A stretch of 64,000 bases of DNA from Solimonas fluminis (GTDB lineage: Bacteria > Pseudomonadota > Gammaproteobacteria > Nevskiales > Nevskiaceae). The translations under genes and the position numbers were made by a program. The notes under the pieces are model-generated. The model saw only the letters and a program-made list of their open reading frames with translations. It did not search any database and was not told the DNA's origin. Shown one piece after another: positions 51,346 to 60,800 of this stretch (positions within the stretch are counted from its first letter, which is position 1; each line of letters begins with the position of its first letter). The DNA lies in NCBI RefSeq assembly GCF_002930645.1, contig NZ_PSNW01000001.1, positions 426,600 through 490,599 of the forward strand. The letters run 5' to 3'.

Positions 51346-52662
51346 ATGGCGCTGAAACGAACCTACCGCTGGCAGAACTGGTCCGGCACCGTGAGCTGCG
51401 AGCCGCACCACCGCAGCCGTCCACTCGGCATCGAGGAAATCCAGTCCGAGGTCCTGCGCTGCGCCGAGGAAGGCGAACGCCTGCGCGTGGTCGGCAGTGG
51501 CCACTCCTTCTCGCCGCTGTGCTACAGCGACGAGAACCAGATGTCGCTGGACGACTTCACCGGCATCGAGGCCGCCGACCTCGAGCGCCGCCGCGTCTGG
51601 GTCCGCGCCGGGACCACGCTGCGGGAGCTGGGCACGCTGCTGTTCGAGCGCGGCCTGGCGCTGGAAAGCCTCGGCGACATCGACGAGCAGACCGTGGCCG
51701 GCGCCATCAGCACCGGCACCCATGGCTCGGGCCTGTCCTTCGGCAGCCTGTCCAGCCAGGTCACCGGCCTGAAGCTGGTGGTGGCCGACGGCACGGTCAA
51801 GACCCTGACGCGCGACACCGGCGCAGAACTGCTGGATGCCGCCGCGCTGTCGCTGGGGGCCCTGGGCGTGATCACGCATGTCGAACTGCAATGCGTGGAT
51901 GCCTATCGCCTGCATTGCCAGAGCTTCCGCGCACCGCTCGAGGAAACCCTGGTACGGCTCGACGAGTACCTGCACGGCTACCGCAGCTTCGAGTTCTTCT
52001 GGTTTCCCTACAGCGAGATCGCCCAGATCAAGTGCATGGACAGCACGCGCCGCCCGGCCAACCTCTGGCAGCCGGCCAAGCTGGCCAGCGACCTGGCGCT
52101 GGAGAACGGGCTGATGTGGGCGCTGTCGGAAACCGCGCGGCGCCTGCCGGCCCTGAGCGAGCGCATCAGCCGCTTCGCCGCCCAGCGCGTCCCGGTGTCG
52201 CAGAGCGTGCGCGACGCCCACCAGGGCCTGGCCACGCGGCGCCTGCTGCGCTACCACCAGACCGAGTACAGCATTCCCCTGGACCGCCTGCCGATGGCGA
52301 TCCGCCAGATCGACCGCCTGATCAGCGCGCTGCGCTTCCGCGTGCATTTCCCGCTGCACGTCAGCTTCGTCAAGGCCGACTCGCTGTGGCTGTCGCCCAG
52401 CTACCAGCGTGAATCGGCCTATGTCGCCGTGCACATGTACCGCGGCATGCCCTACGAGGACTACTTCGCCGCGGTCACCGACATCTTCGACCGCAACGAC
52501 GGCCGCCCGCACTGGGGCAAGCAGCATGACAAGACCGCGCACGAACTGCGGAGCCTGTATCCGCGCTTCGACGACTTCCGGCAGCTGCGCCAGGAGATGG
52601 ACCCGCGCGGCCTGTTCCTGAATCCCCACCTGGCGGACCTGTTCGACATCCAGCGCAGGTAG
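51346..52662 (+). CDS. FAD-dependent aldonolactone oxidase (D-arabinono-1,4-lactone oxidase family)
   Basis: The protein has 438 residues. The VAO-type FAD domain shows LRVVGSGHSFSPLC, VWVRAGTTLRELG, GAISTGTHGSGLSFG and SLGALGVITHVELQ. The ALO C-terminal domain ends with GRPHWGKQHDK and the DPRGLFLNPHLADLF tail. It oxidises an aldonolactone or a related polyol. It is followed 6 nt later by zapE, so they share a transcript. No Shine-Dalgarno is evident. Confidence 0.9.
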   Translation: MALKRTYRWQNWSGTVSCEPHHRSRPLGIEEIQSEVLRCAEEGERLRVVGSGHSFSPLCYSDENQMSLDDFTGIEAADLERRRVWVRAGTTLRELGTLLFERGLALESLGDIDEQTVAGAISTGTHGSGLSFGSLSSQVTGLKLVVADGTVKTLTRDTGAELLDAAALSLGALGVITHVELQCVDAYRLHCQSFRAPLEETLVRLDEYLHGYRSFEFFWFPYSEIAQIKCMDSTRRPANLWQPAKLASDLALENGLMWALSETARRLPALSERISRFAAQRVPVSQSVRDAHQGLATRRLLRYHQTEYSIPLDRLPMAIRQIDRLISALRFRVHFPLHVSFVKADSLWLSPSYQRESAYVAVHMYRGMPYEDYFAAVTDIFDRNDGRPHWGKQHDKTAHELRSLYPRFDDFRQLRQEMDPRGLFLNPHLADLFDIQRR

Positions 52663-52668
52663 CTTGCC

Positions 52669-53757
52669 GTGACCAAACCCCTCACTCCCCGCCAGCGCTA
52701 CGACCGCGACCTGCAGCGCACCGACTTCAGCCGCGACGCCTCGCAGGCCCGCGCCGTGGACGCCCTGCAGGGCGTCTACGAAAACCTGCTGGCCCACCCG
52801 CCGAAGCGGCGCTTCGGCCTGGCGAAGAAGCGCTGGACGGCCGTGCCGGGCCTGTACTTCTGGGGCGGCGTGGGCCGCGGCAAGACCTACCTGATGGACG
52901 CGTTCTACGACTCGCTGCCCTTCAGCGGCAAGCGGCGCACGCATTTCCACCGCTTCATGCTCGAGGTGCACGAGCGCCGCAGGAAGTACCCCAATGAACA
53001 GGACCCGCTGAAGCTGGTGGCGGCCGAGTTCGCCGAAGAGGCGCGGGTGCTGTGCTTCGACGAGTTCTACGTCTCCGACATCGCCGACGCGATGATCCTG
53101 GGCCGCCTGTTCGAGTCGCTGTTCGAGGCCGGCGTGACGCTGGTGGCCACCAGCAACATCCCGCCGGAGAAGCTCTACGAGAACGGCCTGCAGCGAGCCA
53201 ACTTCCTGCCGTTCATCGACGTGCTCAAGCGCCACGTCGGCGTGCTCAACGTGGACGGCGGCATCGACTACCGCCTGCGCACGCTGACCCACGCCGAGAT
53301 CTACCACCACCCCTGTGACGCCGCCGCCGAGGCCAACCTCAAGTGCTGGTTCGACGAACTGGCGCCGGACAAGTGCCGCAAGGATGTCGATATGCAGGTG
53401 CACGGCCGCACGATCCACGCGCGGCGCCTGGCCGACGGCGTGGCCTGGTTCGACTTCGCGGCGCTCTGCGAAGGCCCGCGCGGCGCGGCCGACTACATCG
53501 AACTGGCCCGCACCCACCACGCCGTGCTGCTGTCGCGGGTGCCGAAGCTGACCGTCTTCCACGAGGATGCCGCCCGGCGCTTCATCAACCTGGTGGACGA
53601 GTTCTACGACCGGGCGGTCAAGCTGATCATCGCCGCCGAGGTCCCCCAGCCGGAGCTCTACGCCGGCGAGAAGCTGAAGTTCGAGTTCCAGCGGACGCAG
53701 TCGCGGCTGACGGAAATGCAGTCGGAAGAGTATCTCGCCCGGCCGCACCTGCCGTAG
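52669..53757 (+). CDS. zapE: Cell division ATPase ZapE (AFG1/LACE1 family)
   Basis: The protein has 362 residues from a GTG start. N-terminal TPRQRYDRDLQRTDFSRDAS, Walker A YFWGGVGRGKTYLMD, RFMLEVHERRRKY, Walker B VLCFDEFYVSDIADAMIL and the sensor VATSNIPPEKLYENGLQR are all family signatures. ZapE helps constrict the FtsZ ring under stress. It is the second gene after the lactone oxidase. Confidence 0.95.
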   Translation: MTKPLTPRQRYDRDLQRTDFSRDASQARAVDALQGVYENLLAHPPKRRFGLAKKRWTAVPGLYFWGGVGRGKTYLMDAFYDSLPFSGKRRTHFHRFMLEVHERRRKYPNEQDPLKLVAAEFAEEARVLCFDEFYVSDIADAMILGRLFESLFEAGVTLVATSNIPPEKLYENGLQRANFLPFIDVLKRHVGVLNVDGGIDYRLRTLTHAEIYHHPCDAAAEANLKCWFDELAPDKCRKDVDMQVHGRTIHARRLADGVAWFDFAALCEGPRGAADYIELARTHHAVLLSRVPKLTVFHEDAARRFINLVDEFYDRAVKLIIAAEVPQPELYAGEKLKFEFQRTQSRLTEMQSEEYLARPHLP

Positions 53758-54001
53758 CGAATCCTCGCAGATCGTCATGCCCGCGATGGCCGGCCTGACG
53801 GCCGGGGACCGCGCGGGATGAATCTACCAACCCCTCCGTCACATCCCGGCCTTAGAATCCCCGCCCGCCGGCTTCTGAAAACTGGCGTCAGATTCGGAAT
53901 TGAACAGTGCCGTGCAGACAGGGTCCGTTGACGTCAGGGACATGACGGAACGTTCAGGTCTGCACTATGTTTCCAGGGTCACCAGAAGGATTTTCGCAGC
54001 C

Positions 54002-54838
54002 ATGAGCGCCGCTTCATCGCCCATCCAGAGCTTCATCGGCAAGACCGTCGTCATCACCGGCGCCTCCAGCGGCATCGGCGCCGAGGCCGCGCGCCAGCTG
54101 GCCCGGCGCGACGCGGTGGTCTGCCTGATCGCCCGCCGCGAGGAGGAGCTCCGCGCCGTGCAGGCCGAGATCCAGGCCGAGGGCGGCGAGGCGCACATCT
54201 ATCCCACCGACCTGGCGGACCCGAAGTCAGTCGACGCCTGCTGCGAGAAGCTGCTGGCCGAGCACGAGCGCATCGACGTGCTGGTCAACAACGCCGGGCG
54301 CTCGATCCGCCGCCCGCTGATCGAGTCCGTCGGGCGCATGCACGACTTCGAGCGGACGATGCAGATCAACTACTTCGCCGCCGTGCGGATGACGCTGAAC
54401 CTGCTGCCGCGCTTCCGCCAGCAGGGTCATGGCCATGTCGTGAACGTCTCCAGCGTGGCGGCCCTGATGAGCACGCCGCGTTTCGCCGCCTACCTGGCCA
54501 GCAAGGCGGCGCTGGACGCCTTCACCCGCTCCATGCGCATCGAACTGGCCGAGCACGGCATCGACGCCACCACCATCAACTACCCCCTGGTCAAGACGGC
54601 GATGACCGAGCCGACCAAGGTCTACAAGTACCTGCCGCAGATGGAAGTCGCGGACGCCGCCGGCTGGATCCTGGACGCCATCGCCCGCCGTCCGGCACGC
54701 CGCACCACCCCGCTGGCCACCGGCTTCCTGCTGGCCACCTCGGCGGTGCCGGGCCCGGCCCTGAAGCTGTTCGCCGAGTTCTACAAGCGCCGCCTGGAAA
54801 AGGCCCAGCAGAAGATGCGCACGGACCAGGCCGGCTGA
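54002..54838 (+). CDS. Classical SDR-family oxidoreductase with C-terminal extension
   Basis: The protein has 278 residues. Motifs are [38 protein letters not shown] and an intact YLASK, so this SDR is fully equipped, unlike several others in the window. The C-terminal 60 residues ([20 protein letters not shown]) are hydrophobic and helical, as in SDRs acting on membrane lipids. ATG 54002 is chosen to match the family start; AAGGA lies somewhat far upstream. It precedes the large lipid-synthase region. Confidence 0.9.
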   Translation: MSAASSPIQSFIGKTVVITGASSGIGAEAARQLARRDAVVCLIARREEELRAVQAEIQAEGGEAHIYPTDLADPKSVDACCEKLLAEHERIDVLVNNAGRSIRRPLIESVGRMHDFERTMQINYFAAVRMTLNLLPRFRQQGHGHVVNVSSVAALMSTPRFAAYLASKAALDAFTRSMRIELAEHGIDATTINYPLVKTAMTEPTKVYKYLPQMEVADAAGWILDAIARRPARRTTPLATGFLLATSAVPGPALKLFAEFYKRRLEKAQQKMRTDQAG

Positions 54839-54854
54839 GGTTCCGGCCCGGGAC

Positions 54855-55502
54855 TCAGTACAGGTAGGCCTCCGCCTCCTCCAGCGCCCCGGGAATCCCC
54901 GCCGCCACCTGCGGCCGCAGGCGCACCAGGCGTTCCTCCTGCCAGGACGCGCGGCTGCGCTCCTTCGGGGTCGCGGCCAGGCTGTCGCGCCGCATGCGCA
55001 ACTCGCGCAGCCGGTTGTCGATCCGGGACAGGGCCCCGCTGGTATCGCTGCGCTGGCCCTCCGCCGCCAGGGCCTCGCGCTGCTCCGCCCGGCGCTCCTG
55101 GCTGAGGCGGTCGCGCGCATCCAGGTACTCCTGCATGTTTTCCTGCCCGGTCTTGGCCCGCGGCCTGGCCGGCGGCTCCGGCGACAGGCCGTCCTGATCC
55201 GCCAGGCGCTCCCGCTCGAGGTTCCGTTGCTGGTTCTGCTGCTGCAGGAGCAGCAGCTGCAACTGCTGCGGCGACAGGCCCTCCAGCTGCTCAGGCGTCA
55301 GCGGCGCGGGCTCCGCCGGCAGGGCCGGGGCGGACCCGGAGCGCGGTGCCGCCTTGTGGACCTGCACCGAGGCGCCGCTGCTGCAGGGGCGGTCTTGGAA
55401 GACCGTGCCCGAAGGGGTGCTGCAGCGGTAGGCCGACTGCGCCTGGGCCGGGGAACAAAGACAGGACAGCAGCAGCACGGACAGGACGGCGGGGGTTCGC
55501 AT
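54855..55502 (-). CDS. DUF4124-domain periplasmic protein
   Basis: The protein has 215 residues. A signal peptide ends at SPAQAQ. The DUF4124 core follows (SAYRCSTPSGTVFQDRPCSS, two Cys), then a Gln-rich helical region (QQLQLLLLQQQNQQRNLERE) that should form a coiled coil and a charged C-terminal part. It is convergent with the SDR and divergent from the TetR gene. Function is unknown. Confidence 0.85.
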   Translation of the reverse strand: MRTPAVLSVLLLSCLCSPAQAQSAYRCSTPSGTVFQDRPCSSGASVQVHKAAPRSGSAPALPAEPAPLTPEQLEGLSPQQLQLLLLQQQNQQRNLERERLADQDGLSPEPPARPRAKTGQENMQEYLDARDRLSQERRAEQREALAAEGQRSDTSGALSRIDNRLRELRMRRDSLAATPKERSRASWQEERLVRLRPQVAAGIPGALEEAEAYLY

Positions 55503-55615
55503 GAGGCAATTCCGGAGAAGGTGCCGCAGTCTAGCCTCGAGGCCGGCGTTTTCAGAGGTTTTTCCGGCGCGGTGAAGAGATGTCGCCGATGCGGATCGAA
55601 GGGACTGGGAAAATC

Positions 55616-55667
55616 TGACTAACGAGTCATTTTTGCGAGACCAGTTGGTATACTGACTCACTCGTCA
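55616..55667. promoter_or_regulatory. Two TGAC-N6-GTCA sites flanking a -10 element
   Basis: TGACTAACGAGTCA (55616-55629) and TGACTCACTCGTCA (55654-55667) have the same half-sites and spacing and are 38 bp apart. TATACT (55649-55654) overlaps the second. They are probably autoregulatory operators of the TetR gene at 55693. Confidence 0.6.
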
Positions 55668-55692
55668 TATCGAATCCGCAGGGGGAATACCG

Positions 55693-56340
55693 ATGCTGCA
55701 GCCGATCGAAACCAAGAAGCGCCGCAAGCACGCCCCGGAGGAAACGCGCGCGCAACTGATGCGGGCTTCCGCCAAGTGCTTCGCCGCGGTGGGCTACGGC
55801 CGCACGCAGGTCAGCGACGTCACCCGCGAGGCGGGCGTGGCGGTGGGCACCTTCTACGTCCACTTCACCGACAAGGAAGAGGCGCTGCTGACGGTACTCA
55901 AGGGCCACTTCGAGCCGGTCCGAGAGGGCCTGCAGGCGCTCAAGGTCCGCCTCAAGGCCGACCGCAGCCGCGAACTGGCCGGTTCGCTGCGCAGCGTGCT
56001 CGGCTTCATCCTGCAGCAGTCCCTGCAGGACCGCGACGGCTTCCTGGCCTGGTACCGCCACGGCCATGACGTCAGCGAGAACGCCGACCGCCTGGTCATG
56101 GCCTACTACGGCTACCTGGAACAGGCCATCGCCGAGGAACTGGCCACCGCGCAGGGCCTGGACGAGCAGACCCGCAGCTCGCTGGCCCAGGGCATCGTCG
56201 GCCTGCTGCTGTCCCTGATCAACCGCCAGCTGCTGACCGGGGAACCCTCGGCGGAAGAAGCCACCCGCATCAGCCTGCTGATGTCGCTGGGCGGGGTCAC
56301 CGCCGCCCGCGGCCAGCCGGCACGCGCGATCGCCGCCTGA
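55693..56340 (+). CDS. TetR-family regulator upstream of the lipid-synthase cluster
   Basis: The protein has 215 residues. The helix-turn-helix is at about residues 17-65 (LMRASAKCFAAVGYGRTQVS, then GVAVGTFYVHFTDKEEALL). GGGGGA precedes the ATG. Two TGAC-N6-GTCA sites surround its promoter, indicating autoregulation. It ends in a strong terminator, so it is transcribed apart from the synthase genes but is the nearest candidate to control them. Confidence 0.92.
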   Translation: MLQPIETKKRRKHAPEETRAQLMRASAKCFAAVGYGRTQVSDVTREAGVAVGTFYVHFTDKEEALLTVLKGHFEPVREGLQALKVRLKADRSRELAGSLRSVLGFILQQSLQDRDGFLAWYRHGHDVSENADRLVMAYYGYLEQAIAEELATAQGLDEQTRSSLAQGIVGLLLSLINRQLLTGEPSAEEATRISLLMSLGGVTAARGQPARAIAA

Positions 56341-56356
56341 ACCCGGCCTTCCCGCC

Positions 56357-56392
56357 AAAGCGCGCAGCGGCCCGGCCGCTGCGCGCTTTTTT
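56357..56392 (+). terminator. Rho-independent terminator after the TetR gene
   Basis: AAAGCGCGCAGCGG pairs with CCGCTGCGCGCTTT in a long GC-rich stem followed by six T, 17 nt after the stop. Confidence 0.92.
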
Positions 56393-56399
56393 GTTTGTC

Positions 56400-57009
56400 G
56401 GAGCGGCCAATCGCCGGCTGGAAACCCCTGGCACCCTCCTGGCCCGGGCCTTGCTGTCAGGTGGCCAGGGATGCAAATCCCGGGGCTCCTGATTGGTGCA
56501 GTGCACCAATGAACTTGGGGTAAAAGCCTGTAATACTTTGGGCTATAACTATATAGCTGTAAGCGCGGCGGAGGATATGGACCATGCTGTTATCGGCGAC
56601 GATAACCGACGATGTCCGTTTTATCGGACACGATGACAACATAATGTCGCGGGATCACGGGGATTCGGCCGGCTTGCGGGAATCCCCCCGCAATTTGCCG
56701 GTATTGGACCGGATCACCCCGGTATCGCGCCGGAATTCTGCTTTTTGCCGTCCGAACGCGCGGCAGGACTTGTTAGGCAGTGACAATTTTGGTCAGTCGA
56801 GCCTGATTCGGTTGTCAGGCTTTGCTTACAAGGCTGCCGGCAATCCGGCATTCCGGCCGTTCCTGTCGGCAATGCCGGTCGTCAGTTGTCTCGTTCCTCT
56901 TACAGCCCCACCGGCATACGAAGCCTAGAGTCGCCTGCAGTACATGCAGAGCGGCCATAGCCGCCATTTCCTTTTCAGTTCCTCACATTCCGGGCCGTCC
57001 CTACCCCCA
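56400..57009 (+). promoter_or_regulatory. AT-richer palindrome-rich leader of the lipid-synthase cluster
   Basis: About 600 bp carry no convincing gene and contain runs far more AT-rich than the surroundings (56520-56560). Ordered elements are a 19-bp perfect palindrome ATTGGTGCA-G-TGCACCAAT (56492-56510), the AT-rich part with TATAAC and TATATA as possible -10 sequences, and two neighbouring palindromes with 6-nt centres, GTTATC/GATAAC (56589-56606) and TGTCCG/CGGACA (56613-56630). A stem AGCCTGA/TCAGGCT follows (56800-56821). This looks like a regulated promoter with a long structured 5' leader. A 114-codon frame at 56584 has a distant GGAGG but no recognisable domain. Confidence 0.6.
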
Positions 57010-57825
57010 ATGAGCAACAACCTCGTCTTCATCGTCATGGACAGCTGCCGTTTCGACAGCTACAAGCAGGCCCGCACGCCGAACATGGACTACTTCGGCG
57101 AAGGTCTGAAGCGCTACTCCTACGCCTCCTGGACCTCGCCGTCCCACTACACCTACCTGATGGGCATGACCCCGCACGACAACCCGCAGGGGGTGTTCGC
57201 CTCGGAGGTCTACAAGAAGGAGTTCTCCAAGTGGGTGGACCGGCTGGGGGTGGACGGCCTGTCGTTCAAGTCCTTCGTGCCGCAGCTGTCGCTGCCCAAT
57301 GTGCTGAAGCAGCACGGCTACCGCACCAACGCCAAGGTGTCGATGCCGGTGCTGAACCCGACCTCGCACATGAACAAGCACTTCGACGAATACAAGCTGA
57401 TGTCGAACCACAACGATTTCGCCGGCATGGTGCGCGAGATCGATTTCTACGACGACGAGCCGCAGTTCTACTTCCTGAACCTGGGCGAGACCCACTACCC
57501 GTACATGCTGGACGGCAAGGACCTGCCGCACATCTCGGGCGTGCACGGCGTGTTCAAGCACATGGACGACAACCTCGGCGCGGGCTCGGAGGACAAGTTC
57601 TTCGACGACGAGCAGATGAAGTCGCTCCACAAGCAGCAGATCAAGACGGTGGAGTACGTCGATACCGTGCTGGAAGGCCTCATCGAGAAGGCTCCGGCCG
57701 GCACGCATTTCATCATCACCGCGGACCACGGCGAGTGCTTCGGCGAAGGCGGTTTCTTCGGCCACGGCCCGATCGTGCATGAAAAGGTCATGGAAATACC
57801 TTTTCTCGAAGGCAAGAAGCGCTAA
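57010..57825 (+). CDS. Short sulfatase-fold (alkaline phosphatase superfamily) protein
   Basis: The protein has 271 residues, about half the length of typical sulfatases. The start NLVFIVMDSCRFD and TPNMDYF carry the first metal ligand. The nucleophile region reads SWTSPSHYTYLMG, so Thr42 stands where sulfatases have Cys or Ser in CxPSR, as in phosphoethanolamine or phosphoglycerol transferases. The second metal site is ITADHGECFGEGGFFGHG. There is no signal or membrane helix. It lies 33 nt upstream of the giant synthase, so it probably modifies or releases that product, which is inference. Confidence 0.82.
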   Translation: MSNNLVFIVMDSCRFDSYKQARTPNMDYFGEGLKRYSYASWTSPSHYTYLMGMTPHDNPQGVFASEVYKKEFSKWVDRLGVDGLSFKSFVPQLSLPNVLKQHGYRTNAKVSMPVLNPTSHMNKHFDEYKLMSNHNDFAGMVREIDFYDDEPQFYFLNLGETHYPYMLDGKDLPHISGVHGVFKHMDDNLGAGSEDKFFDDEQMKSLHKQQIKTVEYVDTVLEGLIEKAPAGTHFIITADHGECFGEGGFFGHGPIVHEKVMEIPFLEGKKR

Positions 57826-57858
57826 GCCGCGTTCATCCAGAAAGGCAGGGAAACCGCC

Positions 57859-60800
57859 ATGACCAGCTCCTTTGAAATCCTGGGCCTGAGCCCCGTCAGC
57901 CTGCCGAACCCGGCACTGGCAACCGCGATGGCCCGCGCCAGCGGCACCGGCCTGCTCAACCTCGAATTCTGCGGCGACGCGGCCGCCGCGCAGGCGCAGT
58001 TCCAGCGCCTGCTGCAGGAGGGTGCCCGCGGCCGCATCGGCCTGAGGCTGACGGCGGCACAGGCCGAGCTGGGCAAGGCCCTGCTGGCCCGCGCCGGCGA
58101 CCGCGCGCTGACGCTGATCCTGGGCGGCCCCGCCAACGGCCTGGCGCACCTGGCCAAGGCCATCGGCGCGCGCAAGCAGGACCGCCTGCTGGCCGAGATT
58201 TCCGACGCCGCGGCGCTGCCGGAACTGGGCAACCGCTTCCAGGGCCTGGTGGTGCGCGGCCACGAATCGGGCGGCTGGGTCGGCGAGTACACCAGCTACA
58301 TCCTGCTGCAGAAGCTGGCCGAGCGCAGCAAGCTGCCGCTGTTCGTGCAGGGAGGCATCGGCGTGCATTCCGCCGCCGCCTGCCGTGCCGCCGGTGCCGC
58401 GGGCGTAGTACTGGACGATCAGTTACTTCTGCTGGCCGAGTCGCCGCTGCCGCCGCAGCAGCAGGCCGAGTTCGCCCGCCTCAACGGTGCCGAGACGCGC
58501 CTGTTCGGCGAGCTGGTGGACCAGTCCTGCCGGGTCTATGCCCGGCCGGGTTCGCCGGCGCTGAAGCAGGCCGAGGAAGACAACCGGCAGGTCGAGGGCG
58601 CTCTGCTCACGCTGGAGCAGTGGCGCGAGCGCATCACCGGCCAGATCGGCTGGGCCGGCGACGGCAGCCAGTTGATCCCGCTGGGCCAGGGCATCGGCCT
58701 GGCCGCGACCTTCCGCGACCGCTACCGCACGGTGGCCAAGCTGGCGCAGGCGATCCGCCGCTCCAGCCTCAAGCACATCGACCAGGCCGCGCAGCTGCGC
58801 TTCCTGGATGCCGGCGGCCCCCTGGCCGAGTCGCACGGCACGCGTTACCCGCTGGCCCAGGGGCCGATGACCCGCGTCTCCGACAGCCCCGAGTTCGCCG
58901 TGGACGTCGCCCGCGGCGGCGCCCTGCCCTTCCTGGCGCTGGCGCTGATGCGCGGCCCGCAGGTCAAGGAAATGCTGGAGAAGACCCGCGACCTCGCCGG
59001 CGACCTGCCCTGGGGCGTCGGCATGCTGGGTTTCATCCCGCATGCGCTGCGCGAGGAGCAATGCGCCGAGATCTGGAACTGCAAGCCGCCGTTCGCGCTG
59101 ATCGCCGGCGGCCGTCCGGACCAGGCCGCGGAGTTCGAGAAGCGCGGCATCAAGACCTACATCCATGCGCCGGCGCCGGCACTGCTGAAGATGTACCTCG
59201 AGCAGGGCGCCCGCCGCTTCGTCTTCGAAGGCCGCGAATGCGGCGGCCACATCGGCCCCCTCGCCAGCTTCGTGCTGTGGGAGGAGATGATCGACGTCCT
59301 GCTGGAGCAGGTGAAGCCGGGCGAGGAGAAGGAGGTGCACGTCCTGTTCGCCGGCGGCATCCACGATGCCCGCTCCGGCGCCATGGTCGCGGCCATGACC
59401 GCGCCGCTGGCGGCGCGCGGCATGAAGGTGGGAGCCCTGATGGGCACGGCCTACCTGTTCAGCCAGGAGATCGTGCGCTCCGGCGCCGTGGTCGAGGGCT
59501 TCCAGGAACAGGCCCTGCGGTGCGAGCGCACGCGCAACCTCGAGACCGGCCCCGGCCACTCCACCCGCTGCGCGGCGACGCAATTCGCAGACGACTTCTT
59601 CAACCAGCGCCGCGAGCTGATCCGCGAGGGCAAGAGCGCGGAGGAGATCCGCGACATCCTCGAGGACCTCAATCTCGGCCGGCTGCGCGTCGCTTCCAAG
59701 GGCGTCAACCGCGACGAATCGGGCAAGGTCGTGGCCGTGGCCGCGGACCGGCAGCTGGCCGACGGCATGTACATGATCGGGCAGGTGGCCACGCTGCGCG
59801 ATGCCGCCGTCTCCATCGCCGACCTGCACCAGGACGTCTGCCAGGGCTCGCACGTGCTGCTGGAGAAGGCCGCGCCCGCGCCCTCCGTGGCCAAGCCGGT
59901 CGAGAAACCCTCCGACGTCGCCATCGTCGGCATCGGCGTGGTGCTGCCCAAGGCGAACGACGCGCAGGAGTACTGGAACAACGTGCTGCACAAGGTCAGC
60001 GTGATCCGCGAGGCACCGGAATCGCGCTGGGACTGGAAGCTGTTCTTCGACGAGAACCGCAAGACCCGCGACAAGATCTATTCGCGCTGGGGCGGCTTCC
60101 TCGAGGAGATCCACTTCGACCCGACGCGCTTCGGCATCCCGCCGCGCTCGATGAAGTCGATCGACCCGATGCAGCTGCTGACGCTTGAAGCCGCCAGCCG
60201 CGCGCTGGACGACGCCGGCTACGCCAAGGGCGGCTTCGACCGCGAAAGCACCTCGGTGATCCTCGGCAGCAGCGGCGGCGCGGGCGAGCTGGGCCTGCAG
60301 TACGGCGTGCGCGCCGAGCTGCCGCGCTTCGTCGAGAACCTCAGCGACGACGTCTGGGAACGCCTGCCGGAATGGACCGAGGAGTCCTTCGCCGGCGTGC
60401 TGCCCAATGTCGCCGCGGGCCGCGTGGCCAACCGCATGGACTTCGGCGGCGTGAACCTGACGGTGGATGCCGCCTGCGCCTCGTCGCTGGCCGCGATCAG
60501 CATGGCCGTGAACGAGCTGGAATCCGGCCGCAGTTCCCTGGTGCTGGCCGGCGGCTTCGACACCACGCAATCCGCCTACGGCTTCACCACCTTCGCCAAG
60601 ACCCAGGCGCTGTCGCCCAGCGGCAAGCCCAAGACCTTCGACGAGAACGCCGACGGCATCGCCATCTCCGAGGGCGTGGTCATCACCGTGCTCAAGCGCC
60701 TGGCCGACGCCGAGCGCGACGGCGACCGCATCTACGCCGTCATCAAGTCCACCGCCGGTTCGTCGGACGGCAAGGCCCTGGGCCTGACCGCGCCGCGCAG

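Noticed and set aside
56584-56928. A 114-codon frame in the synthase leader with a distant GGAGG
   Set aside because: It overlaps the palindromes, has codon use unlike neighbours and no recognisable domain or export signal. It is kept only as a remark in the leader entry.
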